Assembly (NCBI GenBank): GCA_045576235.1 | Contig: JAZNGA010000033.1 | Coordinates: 62,001 to 126,000 of the forward strand | Direction of reading: 5' to 3' | Length of the DNA stretch: 64,000 bases | Origin: SIG437 sp045576235 | Lineage (GTDB): Bacteria > Bacillota > Clostridia > UBA1381 > UBA9506 | Part shown: piece after piece, positions 24,667 through 32,767 of the stretch | Layout: every line of letters starts with the position of its first letter | How positions within the stretch are numbered: the stretch's first letter is position 1 | Notes under the pieces: generated by a model | The model's database searches: none | Told to the model about the DNA's origin: nothing | Seen by the model: only the letters and a program-made list of their open reading frames with translations | Made by a program: the position numbers and the translations under genes

Positions 24667-26739
24667 TTATTTATCCTGATTTTTGGCACTTTCTTCAATA
24701 ATTTTCTTTGAAATGTGGTCGGGCGCTTGTTCATATGCTTTAAATTCAAATGAAAAGCTTCCTCTTCCCTGTGTCATAGAGCGCAGATCTGTTGCAAATT
24801 TCGCCATTTCAGCCATTGGGACATCAGCTGTAATAACAACTGTACCATCTGGTTGCTGGTCACTGCCTAAAACTCTTCCGCGACGCTTGTTTATGTCACC
24901 CATAATATCGCCCATATCACCATTTGGAACTGTAGCATTAAGAAGTCCGATTGGTTCTAAGATAACTGGAGCCGCCTGTGGTAAACCATTTTTATATGCA
25001 AGATTTGCAGCCATTTTAAATGCCATTTCAGAAGAGTCAACACTATGATATGAACCATCATAAAGTGTCGCCTTGAGTCCAACAACGGGATAGCCTGCTA
25101 AAACTCCATGTTCCATACTTTCCTTAATTCCTTTTTCAACAGCGGGGAAGTAGTTTTTGGGAACAGCACCACCAAACACTTTTTCCTCAAAAACCAAACC
25201 TTCAGCGTCTGATGGTTCAAATTCAATCCAGACATGGCCATATTGACCATGACCACCTGATTGTTTTTTATGTTTTCCCTCAATTTTTACGCTCTTTCTG
25301 ATTGTTTCCCTATAAGGAACCTTAGGTTCAGCCAAATCAACATCAACATTATATTTACTTTTTAATTTACTCACTGTAACTTCAATATGTTGCTCACCGA
25401 TTCCACTTAATATGAGCTGTCGCGTCTCAACATTATGAACTAAAGAAATTGTCTGGTCCTCTTCCATAATTTTGTGGAGTCCGGAACTGATTTTCTCTTC
25501 ATCACCCTTTGCTTTTGGCATAATTGCCATTGAGGTGACAGGAGCAGGGAACTTAATCCTCTCAAGAGTCACATTGATTGATTTATCACATAAAGTGTCG
25601 CCTGTTGATGTATCGTTAAGTTTTGGAATTGCACCGATATCGCCTGCAATTAGCTTATCTGTATCAATTTGTTTTTTTCCGCGTATGAAACAAATTTTAC
25701 TGATTTTTTCTTCCTTGTTTTTTGATGAGTTAAGAACAGTTGAATCCTTTCTCAGCGTTCCCTGATATACTCTTACAAAAGAGAAACGGCCAATAAATGG
25801 GTCAGCTATAGTTTTGAAAACCTGAGCCACCAATGGTTTATCGGGAGAAACATCGATTTCAACAGGCTCATCATTTTTATCAACAGCTAAAACACTTGTG
25901 CTTTTGTGTGCAGAAGGAATGTAGCTGACAATTGCATCAAGTAAAAGACGAGTTCCCTGATTTTTAGCAGCACTTCCGGATAAAACAGGAACGAGAGCAC
26001 GGGATTTTATGCCGGCTGACAAGCCCGTTTTTATTTCTTCTGTTGTAAATTCTATCCCATCAAAGAATTTTGACATAAGTTCATCATCCGTTTCAGCAAC
26101 AGATTCGATAATCATTTCTCTGATAGGGGCAATTTCTTCTATGGTTTCATCGGAAATATCTTCATCCACAATATTTTCTCCGCGGAATATTCTTTTCTTT
26201 AAATCGATGAGATTAATAAATGCATTAATTTCTTCACCTTCTTTTACAGGACTTAAGAAGGGAACAACGCTTTTACCAAAAGAATCTCTCAATTCGTTTA
26301 AAACCTTATTGTAATCTGCTTTTTCATCATCAAGTTTATTTATATATACAATAAGTGGAATGTTATGTCTGCGACATATATCCCACGCCTTTTCAGCACC
26401 AACCGTTACACCTGATTTTCCGCTGATAACTAAAATAGCAGCATCAACCGCGCGTAAGCCTTGATATTGTTCACCTATAAAATCAAAAAAGCCGGGCGTA
26501 TCTATTATGTTAATTTTGCAATCATTCCACTCAATAGGTAAAATTGAGGAAGAAATAGAGCATTGGCGTTTTATTTCTTCGGCGTCATAGTCGCTAACCG
26601 TGTTACCGTTCATAACACTTCCGATTCTGTCTATTGTTCCGCTCGAAAAAAGCATAGCTTCCGCCAAAGATGTTTTTCCGGAACCGCCGTGACCTAAAAG
26701 AGCCACATTCTTGATTTTTGATACAACATAATCTTTCAT
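24667..26739 (-). CDS. Elongation factor G-like GTPase (EF-G paralogue)
   Basis: The 690-residue protein has the five-domain layout of EF-G: a GTPase domain with P-loop LLGHGGSGKTSLAEAM, switch DTPGFFDF and VYINKLDDEKAD (NKxD), then domain II, and a C-terminal EF-G fold with GGHGQYGHVWIEFEP and PVVGLKATLYDGSYH. The P-loop and the missing AHIDAGKTT show it is not the main EF-G but one of the EF-G-like paralogues found in many Clostridia, whose role is unclear (weak ribosome GTPase or recycling in the few tested). TTGGAGGGTG precedes the ATG. It is transcribed alone, from a likely promoter in the AT-rich gap near 26770. Confidence 0.88.
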   Translation of the reverse strand: MKDYVVSKIKNVALLGHGGSGKTSLAEAMLFSSGTIDRIGSVMNGNTVSDYDAEEIKRQCSISSSILPIEWNDCKINIIDTPGFFDFIGEQYQGLRAVDAAILVISGKSGVTVGAEKAWDICRRHNIPLIVYINKLDDEKADYNKVLNELRDSFGKSVVPFLSPVKEGEEINAFINLIDLKKRIFRGENIVDEDISDETIEEIAPIREMIIESVAETDDELMSKFFDGIEFTTEEIKTGLSAGIKSRALVPVLSGSAAKNQGTRLLLDAIVSYIPSAHKSTSVLAVDKNDEPVEIDVSPDKPLVAQVFKTIADPFIGRFSFVRVYQGTLRKDSTVLNSSKNKEEKISKICFIRGKKQIDTDKLIAGDIGAIPKLNDTSTGDTLCDKSINVTLERIKFPAPVTSMAIMPKAKGDEEKISSGLHKIMEEDQTISLVHNVETRQLILSGIGEQHIEVTVSKLKSKYNVDVDLAEPKVPYRETIRKSVKIEGKHKKQSGGHGQYGHVWIEFEPSDAEGLVFEEKVFGGAVPKNYFPAVEKGIKESMEHGVLAGYPVVGLKATLYDGSYHSVDSSEMAFKMAANLAYKNGLPQAAPVILEPIGLLNATVPNGDMGDIMGDINKRRGRVLGSDQQPDGTVVITADVPMAEMAKFATDLRSMTQGRGSFSFEFKAYEQAPDHISKKIIEESAKNQDK

Positions 26740-26956
26740 ATTAACACACCCTCCAAATACTATAAATTTGTTTGTATATATAATATATATCTGAGAAAAT
26801 TAAGTTTCAATCATGTTTTTTAAAAAATAATAATTTTTAATATTTTTTTATTTTAAAATTAGTAAAATTAAACAATTTATTTTGGAATATAATGTAAAAA
26901 CGATTAGGCGGTGTTTGGCAATTTTGCTTGTTTTTTTTATAAAATTTATAAAAAAA

Positions 26957-26980
26957 GGAATCATACCAAGGTATGATTCC
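26957..26980 (-). terminator. Terminator after mscL
   Basis: GGAATCATACC (26957-26967) is the exact inverse of GGTATGATTCC (26970-26980). Read on the minus strand, the hairpin is followed by a run of seven T. The rest of 26740-27000 is very AT-rich with no gene visible. Confidence 0.85.
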
Positions 26981-27000
26981 AAAAATAAATAGATGAATTA

Positions 27001-27429
27001 TTAATCTCTTTTTTCTGCCATAAGGTCACGGATTTCCATAAGAATATCAAGCTCAGTTGTTTTTGGCTCTTCTACAACTGTTTCTTCAGTTTTTTCGGCT
27101 TCTTTACGCTTAAATTTACTTAAGAATTTGATACAGAAAAATATTGAAACAGAAATTATAAGAAAATCAATAAGATTCTGTATAAATGAGCCGTATAATA
27201 TAGCTGCTTCGGGTTTTAAAACCGTTCCATCAGCTGCAAGTTCAGCTTTGGAAATAACTAGTTTTAACTTGTTGAAATCCATACCAGCAGTTATGTAGCC
27301 AAAAAAGGGCATTATTATGTCATTAACAAGTGATGTGACGATTTTGCCAAAAGCACCACCAATAATAACACCGACTGCCATGTCAACAATGTTTCCTTTT
27401 AATGCGAATTCCTTAAATTCTTTAAACAT
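27001..27429 (-). CDS. mscL: Large-conductance mechanosensitive channel
   Basis: MscL opens under membrane tension to release solutes during osmotic downshock. The N-terminal helix and first membrane segment FKEFALKGNIVDMAVGVIIGGAFGKIVTSLVNDIIMP are diagnostic. A second membrane segment (FLIISVSIFFCIKFL) and a charged C-terminal helix complete the 142 residues. AAGGGGGGAA lies before the ATG. It follows dusB by 17 bases in the same direction and ends at a terminator, so the pair is probably an operon. Confidence 0.97.
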   Translation of the reverse strand: MFKEFKEFALKGNIVDMAVGVIIGGAFGKIVTSLVNDIIMPFFGYITAGMDFNKLKLVISKAELAADGTVLKPEAAILYGSFIQNLIDFLIISVSIFFCIKFLSKFKRKEAEKTEETVVEEPKTTELDILMEIRDLMAEKRD

Positions 27430-27446
27430 AAAAAATTCCCCCTTAA

Positions 27447-28394
27447 TTATATAAATAAATTATTTATGATACATAAAAAATCATCATATGATGAAGCCTG
27501 AAATGCGTGTGTTTTGAACAATGTTGAATTTTTCATTCCTTTGATATACCAGGCAAAATGTTTTCTGAATTCTAAAACTCCGATTTTTGAGCCCTTACAA
27601 TCGATAAGCATGGAAAGATGCTTAATCATAACAGATTTTTTTTCTTCAACACAAAAAATTTTTTCAGGCTCATTGTTTATAAGATTTTTAATTTGCGTGA
27701 AAATAAATGGATTACCCATAGCACCTCGTCCTACCATCACGGAATCACATCTCGTTTCGCTGAACATTGAAACAGCGTCCTCTGCTGAAAAAATATCACC
27801 ATTTCCAACAACAGGAATTGAAACTGCATCTTTTACAGCTTTAATAATCTCTCTGTCTGCTTTTCCGCTATATGCCTGAGCTTTTGTTCTTGCATGAACT
27901 GTGATAAATTTTACGCCGCAATCTTCTGCAATTTTTGCAATTTCAACAGCATTAACAGTGTGTTCATCCCACCCCGAACGAATTTTAACGCTGACGGGAA
28001 GAGTAGATGCTTTAACTACTTTTTCCATAATTTTTTTAGCGAGAGAAGGGATTTTCATCAAAGCTGAGCCTTCACCATTTTTTATAATTTTAGTTGCTGG
28101 ACAACCCATATTAATATCAATAGCTTCAACACCGAGACTTTCCAGATATTGTGCTGCTTCTGCCATGACATCCGGATCATTCCCAAAAAGCTGAACAACT
28201 AAAGGCTTTTCGAATTCATCAGTCTTTAACAATGAGATTGTTTTTTTGTCACCGTAATGAATTGCTTTAGCGCTCACCATTTCTGAAAAAACAACATCGG
28301 CACCATATTGCTTACACAACATCCTAAAAGGCAGATCAGTCACTCCTGCCATTGGAGCTAATAAAATTTTACCTGTCATATTTGAATTTACCAT
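27447..28394 (-). CDS. dusB: tRNA-dihydrouridine synthase B-like
   Basis: This FMN enzyme reduces uridines in tRNA to dihydrouridine. The 315-residue sequence has the TIM-barrel start ILLAPMAGVTDLPFRMLCKQYGA, the catalytic cysteine in DINMGCPATKI, SVKIRSGWDEHT, and the FMN-binding VGNGDIFSAEDA and MVGRGAMGNPFIF. The DusB subgroup modifies U17 in the D loop, which I infer from length and the NMGCPA motif. A -10-like TATAAT (28425-28430 on the minus strand) precedes a leader of about 30 bases. Confidence 0.94.
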   Translation of the reverse strand: MVNSNMTGKILLAPMAGVTDLPFRMLCKQYGADVVFSEMVSAKAIHYGDKKTISLLKTDEFEKPLVVQLFGNDPDVMAEAAQYLESLGVEAIDINMGCPATKIIKNGEGSALMKIPSLAKKIMEKVVKASTLPVSVKIRSGWDEHTVNAVEIAKIAEDCGVKFITVHARTKAQAYSGKADREIIKAVKDAVSIPVVGNGDIFSAEDAVSMFSETRCDSVMVGRGAMGNPFIFTQIKNLINNEPEKIFCVEEKKSVMIKHLSMLIDCKGSKIGVLEFRKHFAWYIKGMKNSTLFKTHAFQASSYDDFLCIINNLFI

Positions 28395-28526
28395 TTAATC
28401 CTTCACATTTAGTTGTTTTCGTCTATTATATCATAAATTTTTTAAAATTAAAGAGTTTTTTTATTTTTTTGTGGAATAATTTGTTTTTAAAGAATAATAA
28501 ATAGCACAAAGAATGGAGCAATGTTT

Positions 28527-29966
28527 ATGTTAGAAAAAAATAATCTTACAATGCTTGTAGATTTCTATGAATTAACAATGGCAAACGGATACTTAAAAAA
28601 TGATTTAAAAGACCAAATAGCATACTTTGATATGTTCTTCAGACGAGTCCCTGATGGTGGAGGCTATGCTATTATAGCGGGCATAGAACAACTTATTCAC
28701 TATATAAAAAACTTAAAATTTGACAAAGATGACATAGAATATTTGAGGAATAAAAACTTATTTTCAGAAGAATTCCTTAAATATTTGTCGAATTTTAAGT
28801 TTTCGTGTGATATTTGGGCCATGAAGGAAGGAACACCTATTTTCCCTATGGAACCAATCGTTATTGTTAAAGGTCCGGTCATAGAAGCACAATTTATTGA
28901 AACTATGCTTTTGCTCACAATAAATCACCAGTCACTAATCGCGACAAAAGCAAACAGAATGGTGCGTGCTGCGCAAGGTCGAGCCGTAATAGAATTTGGT
29001 TCAAGAAGAGCACAAGGCTATCACGGGGCAATTTTCGGGGCAAGAGCGGCATATATTGCCGGGTGTAATGGGTCAGCCTGTACGATTACAGATAAACTTT
29101 ATGGTATTCCGGCTCTTGGAACAATGGCGCATAGTTGGGTTCAGCTTTTTGATTCTGAATATGAGGCGTTTAAAGCTTATGCTGAAACTTACCCTGAAAA
29201 TTGTGTGCTGTTAGTTGATACTTATAATGTGTTAAAATCAGGAGTACCTAACGCAATCCGCGTTTTTAACGAGGTTGTTGTTCCTGCTGGCTTCAGACCA
29301 AAAGGAATCAGAATTGACAGCGGCGATATAACCTATTTATCCCGAAAAGCACGAAAAATGCTTGATGATGCAGGTTTTTATGATTGCCAGATTACCGTTT
29401 CTAATTCACTTGATGAATATATTATCAGAGATGCCCTAACACAAGGAGCAGCAATCGATACTTTTGGTGTTGGTGAAAGATTAATAACATCCCGCTCTGA
29501 GCCAGTGTTTGGGGGAGTGTATAAGCTTGCCGCTATTGAAAAAAGCGGAGAGATTATTCCCAAAATTAAAGTCAGCGAAAATTCTGAAAAAATAACAATT
29601 CCCGGTTTTAAGCAGGTGTTCAGACTTTATGAAAAAGATACCGATAAAGCAATTGCGGATGTGATAACTTTGTTTGATGAAAAAATAGATTGGAATGAAC
29701 CCTATGAGCTTTTTGACCTGGAACATACAATGGAAAAAAAGAAAATTAAAAATTTCAAAGCTGAAAAGCTACTTATAAAGATTTTTGAAGGTGGAAAACA
29801 GATATATACATCTCCTGATATAGAAGAAATAAGGGAAAATTGCAGTAAGGAGATAGAAAAACTACGGGATGAAGTGAAGCGTTTTGATAACCCGAATAAA
29901 TATTATGTTGATTTATCAGAAAAACTTTGGAATTTAAAAGAAAAAATATTATATAACATTAAATAA
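28527..29966 (+). CDS. pncB: Nicotinate phosphoribosyltransferase
   Basis: This NAD-salvage enzyme joins nicotinate and PRPP using ATP. The start MLVDFYELTMANGYL, the RxP segment FFRRVPDGGGYAIIAGIEQ, the catalytic-site EFGSRRAQGYHGAIFGARAAYIAGC and the PRPP-binding LGTMAHSWVQLF and GIRIDSGDI are all present. At ~479 residues it is a long NAPRTase of Firmicute type. TGGAG sits eight bases before the ATG at 28527, better than the ATG at 28521. No NadR/NiaR operator is obvious. The enzyme uses PRPP from prs at 2.9 kb. Confidence 0.94.
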   Translation: MLEKNNLTMLVDFYELTMANGYLKNDLKDQIAYFDMFFRRVPDGGGYAIIAGIEQLIHYIKNLKFDKDDIEYLRNKNLFSEEFLKYLSNFKFSCDIWAMKEGTPIFPMEPIVIVKGPVIEAQFIETMLLLTINHQSLIATKANRMVRAAQGRAVIEFGSRRAQGYHGAIFGARAAYIAGCNGSACTITDKLYGIPALGTMAHSWVQLFDSEYEAFKAYAETYPENCVLLVDTYNVLKSGVPNAIRVFNEVVVPAGFRPKGIRIDSGDITYLSRKARKMLDDAGFYDCQITVSNSLDEYIIRDALTQGAAIDTFGVGERLITSRSEPVFGGVYKLAAIEKSGEIIPKIKVSENSEKITIPGFKQVFRLYEKDTDKAIADVITLFDEKIDWNEPYELFDLEHTMEKKKIKNFKAEKLLIKIFEGGKQIYTSPDIEEIRENCSKEIEKLRDEVKRFDNPNKYYVDLSEKLWNLKEKILYNIK

Positions 29967-29971
29967 AAGTG

Positions 29972-30000
29972 TTGTTTTTATCAAATGATTATGATATAAT
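29972..30000 (+). promoter_or_regulatory. Sigma-A promoter upstream of the hydrolase remnant
   Basis: TTGTTT (29972-29977) and TATAAT (29995-30000) are 17 bases apart. The promoter looks intact although the first gene after it (30080) is broken. The same transcript could reach the phosphatase at 30619. Confidence 0.65.
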
Positions 30001-30079
30001 TTTCATACGATAAAAATATAAAAAATTAATCTTTTTAACGAGTATTATGTTTGTATATTTTATTTGTTCAGAGGAAAAA

Positions 30080-30528
30080 ATGAAAACTGCTTATGATAAC
30101 AACAAGTTATTAATTCAAAAACAAAGCCCATCAATGGCTTATGACGGAAAAAATTTGAAATTATGAAAAAAAGATAGATAATGCTACTGAAATCAGATTT
30201 ACATTTCTAAGTGAAGAAGGATACAGAGTGCCATGTCATATGTTGTTACCTGACGGAGTTGAAAAGCCACCGGTCATTATTTGCCTACAGGGACACTCCA
30301 AAGGAATGCACATTTCACTTGGAAGACCAAAGTATGATGTTCAGGTTTCAGGAATTGAAGATTCTATCTTCCCGATATCCGGAGCGGAAACTGTTTTTAA
30401 TAAAGGAAAACAGGCATATGATGATTATGGAAAAGGGGGACCGTTGCACTCTTATAAAAGGGAACGGTGGTCACAGGTTCTATGCGGATGATTCATGGCC
30501 TGTTGTACATAAGTATCTTGGTATATGA
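30080..30528 (+). pseudogene. Alpha/beta hydrolase (dienelactone/acetyl-xylan esterase type), broken
   Basis: A start with GAGGAAAA upstream opens at 30080 and gives 28 codons before TGA at 30164-30166. The homologous frame continues shifted by one base: KIDNATEIRFTFLSEEGYRVPCHMLLPDGV, then VIICLQGHSKGMHISLGR, as in esterase-type alpha/beta hydrolases. The middle of the protein, including the nucleophile region, is missing. The C-terminus resumes in another frame as GNGGHRFYADDSWPVVHKYLGI. An intact relative is about 300 residues or more; only ~140 remain. So there are at least two frameshifts and one large internal deletion. Its promoter is still in place. Confidence 0.82.
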
Positions 30529-30618
30529 TTCACTGTCAACTTGATAAAATTCCTATGTGAAAGTCATATATGGACTATGTTTGAAATTTTATCAAAAATA
30601 TTATGTCGCGAGGTTGCT

Positions 30619-31338
30619 ATGAAAAAAATCGATTTTCATTCTCATATCATTCATGGTATTGATGATGGTGCACAAAATGTTAAAGTGGCACTTGATATGC
30701 TTAAAGATTCATTTTCTCAAGGTACGGACATAATTGTCGCAACTCCGCATTTTAAAGGAAGCAATACAGACATCAACGAATTTATTAATAAACGCAATTT
30801 TAATTTTAGAGAATTGATGCAAAAAGCAAAGGAATGTTCATCTCAAATTCCTGATGTATGTTTAGGTGCTGAGGTTGCTATATCTCCCTGTATTTCTGAA
30901 TTCGAAGACTTGAATTCACTATGTATAGAAGGGACGAATTGCATTCTCCTTGAGATGCCAAATTCCTATTGGTATGATGCTATTTTTGATGAAATTTATA
31001 AGATCATCGCTAAAAGAGGATTAAGACCTGTTATTGCGCATGTGGAGAGATATAATCCAAGAAAAACAGGATTGGAACAGTATTCCAAGCTATTTGCCAT
31101 GGATTTGATTTTACAGATTAATGCTACTGCATTTTGTTCGCTTTTCGCGAGAAGAAAGGCGCGTTCCATAGTAACTAAAAAAATAGAACGCGGTTTTGTT
31201 TTAGGTTCTGATTGTCATGATTTTAAATATAGAAAAAACTATTTTAAAAAAGCATGCGATCAAATAGAGAGATGCTTTGGCGAGGATTTTTTAAATGAAA
31301 TTTTCTTATTGTCAAAGAAAATTTTACAAAGAAAATAA
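30619..31338 (+). CDS. CpsB/YwqE-type PHP phosphotyrosine phosphatase
   Basis: This PHP-fold metal-dependent phosphatase of ~239 residues opens with KKIDFHSHIIHGIDDGAQN (HxH and DDG), and has ATPHFKGSN, LGAEVAIS, PVIAHVERYNP and the late metal ligand GSDCHDF. The CpsB/CapC group dephosphorylates the tyrosine kinase that controls capsule chain assembly. Here no capsule genes, kinase or Wzz-like partner are adjacent; the gene lies between a dead hydrolase and rplS. GAGG five bases before the ATG at 30619 decides the start; the frame extends 78 bases further upstream. Another phosphoesterase role is possible. Confidence 0.85.
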   Translation: MKKIDFHSHIIHGIDDGAQNVKVALDMLKDSFSQGTDIIVATPHFKGSNTDINEFINKRNFNFRELMQKAKECSSQIPDVCLGAEVAISPCISEFEDLNSLCIEGTNCILLEMPNSYWYDAIFDEIYKIIAKRGLRPVIAHVERYNPRKTGLEQYSKLFAMDLILQINATAFCSLFARRKARSIVTKKIERGFVLGSDCHDFKYRKNYFKKACDQIERCFGEDFLNEIFLLSKKILQRK

Positions 31339-31376
31339 AACAAGAAGTATTTATTTGAAATTTTTGAAAAAAGTAC

Positions 31377-31405
31377 TTGTTTTTTTGTTTTTCTTATGTT
31401 ATAAT
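31377..31405 (+). promoter_or_regulatory. Sigma-A promoter of rplS
   Basis: TTGTTT (31377-31382) and TATAAT (31400-31405) have a 17-base spacer. Transcription should start near 31412, leaving a 100-base leader. Confidence 0.75.
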
Positions 31406-31411
31406 ACATAT

Positions 31412-31513
31412 TTGTGATTGAAAGCTTGGCTTTTAGACACGCTGTCAATACGGGCGGTCCTCTGTTTATTTGATTTAAGCAAGAACGTCTACGAGAGAGA
31501 GGAGGAAGTTAAA
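31412..31513 (+). promoter_or_regulatory. rplS 5' leader, candidate L19 autoregulatory RNA
   Basis: A hairpin AAAGC-TTG-GCTTT lies at 31421-31433. TAGAC (31434-31438) then pairs with GTCTA (31487-31491) to close a ~58-base domain just before the ribosome binding site GAGGAGG. L19 leaders have been described in Firmicutes; I infer a similar role from the position and fold. Confidence 0.5.
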
Positions 31514-31858
31514 ATGGACGCTGTTAAAGAACTCACAATGAATCAGATCAGAACAGATCTTCCGGAGCTTGAAATTGGTAGCACGGTTAAAGTTCATGTT
31601 AAAGTTACAGAAGGAAACAGAGAAAGAATTCAGATTTTTGAAGGAACTATCATCAAAATTCAGCATGGTGGTATCCAGAAAACATTTACAGTAAGACGTA
31701 TCTCTTATGGTATTGGTGTTGAGAGAACATTCCCTGTAAATTCTCCTAAAATCGACAAAATTGAAGTTGTTAGATACGGTAAAGTTAGAAGAGCTAAGTT
31801 GTTCTACTTAAGAGACCGTGTTGGTAAGGCAACAAAGGTTAAGGAAAAGTTAAAATAA
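31514..31858 (+). CDS. rplS: 50S ribosomal protein L19
   Basis: The 114-residue protein has [39 protein letters not shown], then [25 protein letters not shown] and [16 protein letters not shown], all diagnostic for L19, which sits at the interface of the two subunits. The frame opens 96 bases earlier, but GAGGAGG just before the ATG at 31514 and the family N-terminus set the start. In this group rplS usually follows trmD; here it has its own promoter and leader. lepB, rbgA and rnhB follow, the order of Bacillus. Confidence 0.98.
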   Translation: MDAVKELTMNQIRTDLPELEIGSTVKVHVKVTEGNRERIQIFEGTIIKIQHGGIQKTFTVRRISYGIGVERTFPVNSPKIDKIEVVRYGKVRRAKLFYLRDRVGKATKVKEKLK

Positions 31859-31880
31859 TTTTTAACTGAAAAAGAACTTT

Positions 31881-31972
31881 AAGAGGTATGTTTTCGGCGT
31901 TGGATATGTCCTTCACCATGATATATTTGTATCGCGGTGTGACTCTTCACTGCGCTGTTTGACATACCTCTT
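31881..31972 (+). ncRNA. Compact branched RNA structure between rplS and lepB
   Basis: An outer stem of 11 perfect pairs (31881-31891 with 31962-31972) encloses further helices. CGGCG (31895-31899) pairs with CGCTG (31953-31957). GGA (31902-31904) can pair with TCC (31909-31911). A hairpin joins CACC (31914-31917) to GGTG (31936-31939) and, across a small internal loop, GATA (31920-31923) to TATC (31930-31933). A T-rich stretch follows the outer stem, so it may also terminate rplS transcription. At 92 bases with several branches it is more elaborate than the other terminators here. It may regulate lepB, or be a small RNA. Confidence 0.55.
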
Positions 31973-32011
31973 TCGTTTGTTAAAACCTATAATTCAAGAA
32001 AGGTTAGTATT

Positions 32012-32695
32012 ATGGATAACGAAAAAGATTTTGAAGAAAAAACAAGTGCTGAGATGGAAGAATTGATAAACCAATATTTCAAAGAAGACTTTGATGAATT
32101 GGAAGAGTATGAAAAAGAAATAGCATTAAAAGAAAAATTATCTAATGAAAAGAAGGTCAGCAAAGGTTTTTTAAAAGAACTGTATGAATGGACACAAGCT
32201 ATTGCCATAGCCGTTGTTCTTGCTTTGTTTATTAATCAATTCGTTTTTTCCATTGTTGAAGTGCAGGGCGCTTCGATGGAACCCACGCTCAATAATTCAG
32301 AAAGACTTTTTGTTTTTAAAAGTTTTTATGAACCAAAAAATAAAGACATTATAATTATCAAATCTGAACAACTGGGAAAATATATTGTTAAACGCGTTAT
32401 AGCTGTAGGCGGACAGACCATTAATATTGACAAAGAAACAGGCGATGTTTATGTTAATGGCAAATTTCAAAATGAGGCTTATGTAAACGAAGGAACAAAT
32501 TATTATGTTGGAAACACACAGGAGTATCCATTAACTGTTCCTGAAGGCCATGTTTTTGTCATGGGAGATAACAGAGGTAATTCAATGGATAGTCGAGCTT
32601 TAGGTGTGTTAGAAAACGAAGATATTATGGGTAAAGCTATTTTCAGAATATGGCCTATTAGTAGCTTTGGCGGTTTGTATGATAATTTGAAATAA
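32012..32695 (+). CDS. lepB: Signal peptidase I
   Basis: LepB removes signal peptides on the outer membrane face. After an unusually acidic cytoplasmic N-terminus (~55 residues rich in E and K), one membrane helix (WTQAIAIAVVLALFINQFVF) precedes the catalytic domain. This has the nucleophile serine in VQGASMEPTL, the lysine in YIVKRVIAVGG, and GHVFVMGDNRGNSMDSR. The 227 residues are near normal, slightly long because of the N-terminal extension. AGAAAGG precedes the ATG. Secreted proteins such as those at 17436 and 60937 would be among its substrates. Confidence 0.96.
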   Translation: MDNEKDFEEKTSAEMEELINQYFKEDFDELEEYEKEIALKEKLSNEKKVSKGFLKELYEWTQAIAIAVVLALFINQFVFSIVEVQGASMEPTLNNSERLFVFKSFYEPKNKDIIIIKSEQLGKYIVKRVIAVGGQTINIDKETGDVYVNGKFQNEAYVNEGTNYYVGNTQEYPLTVPEGHVFVMGDNRGNSMDSRALGVLENEDIMGKAIFRIWPISSFGGLYDNLK

Positions 32696-32699
32696 ATTT

Positions 32700-32738
32700 A
32701 TCGGATTGTTCAAAATAATATTGAATAATCCGATATTT
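32700..32738 (+). terminator. Probable terminator after lepB
   Basis: ATCGGATT-g-TTCAA (32700-32713) pairs with TTGAA-t-AATCCGAT (32721-32734), a near-perfect stem, followed by ATTTTAAT. The U tract is short, so some read-through into rbgA is likely. Confidence 0.6.
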
Positions 32739-32767
32739 TAATATATAGAGAGAAAAGGTAATAAATT

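Noticed and set aside
30211..30528. 105-codon frame as a separate small gene
   Set aside because: Only its last ~22 residues match a family; the rest is out of frame with the esterase remnant, so it is part of the pseudogene.
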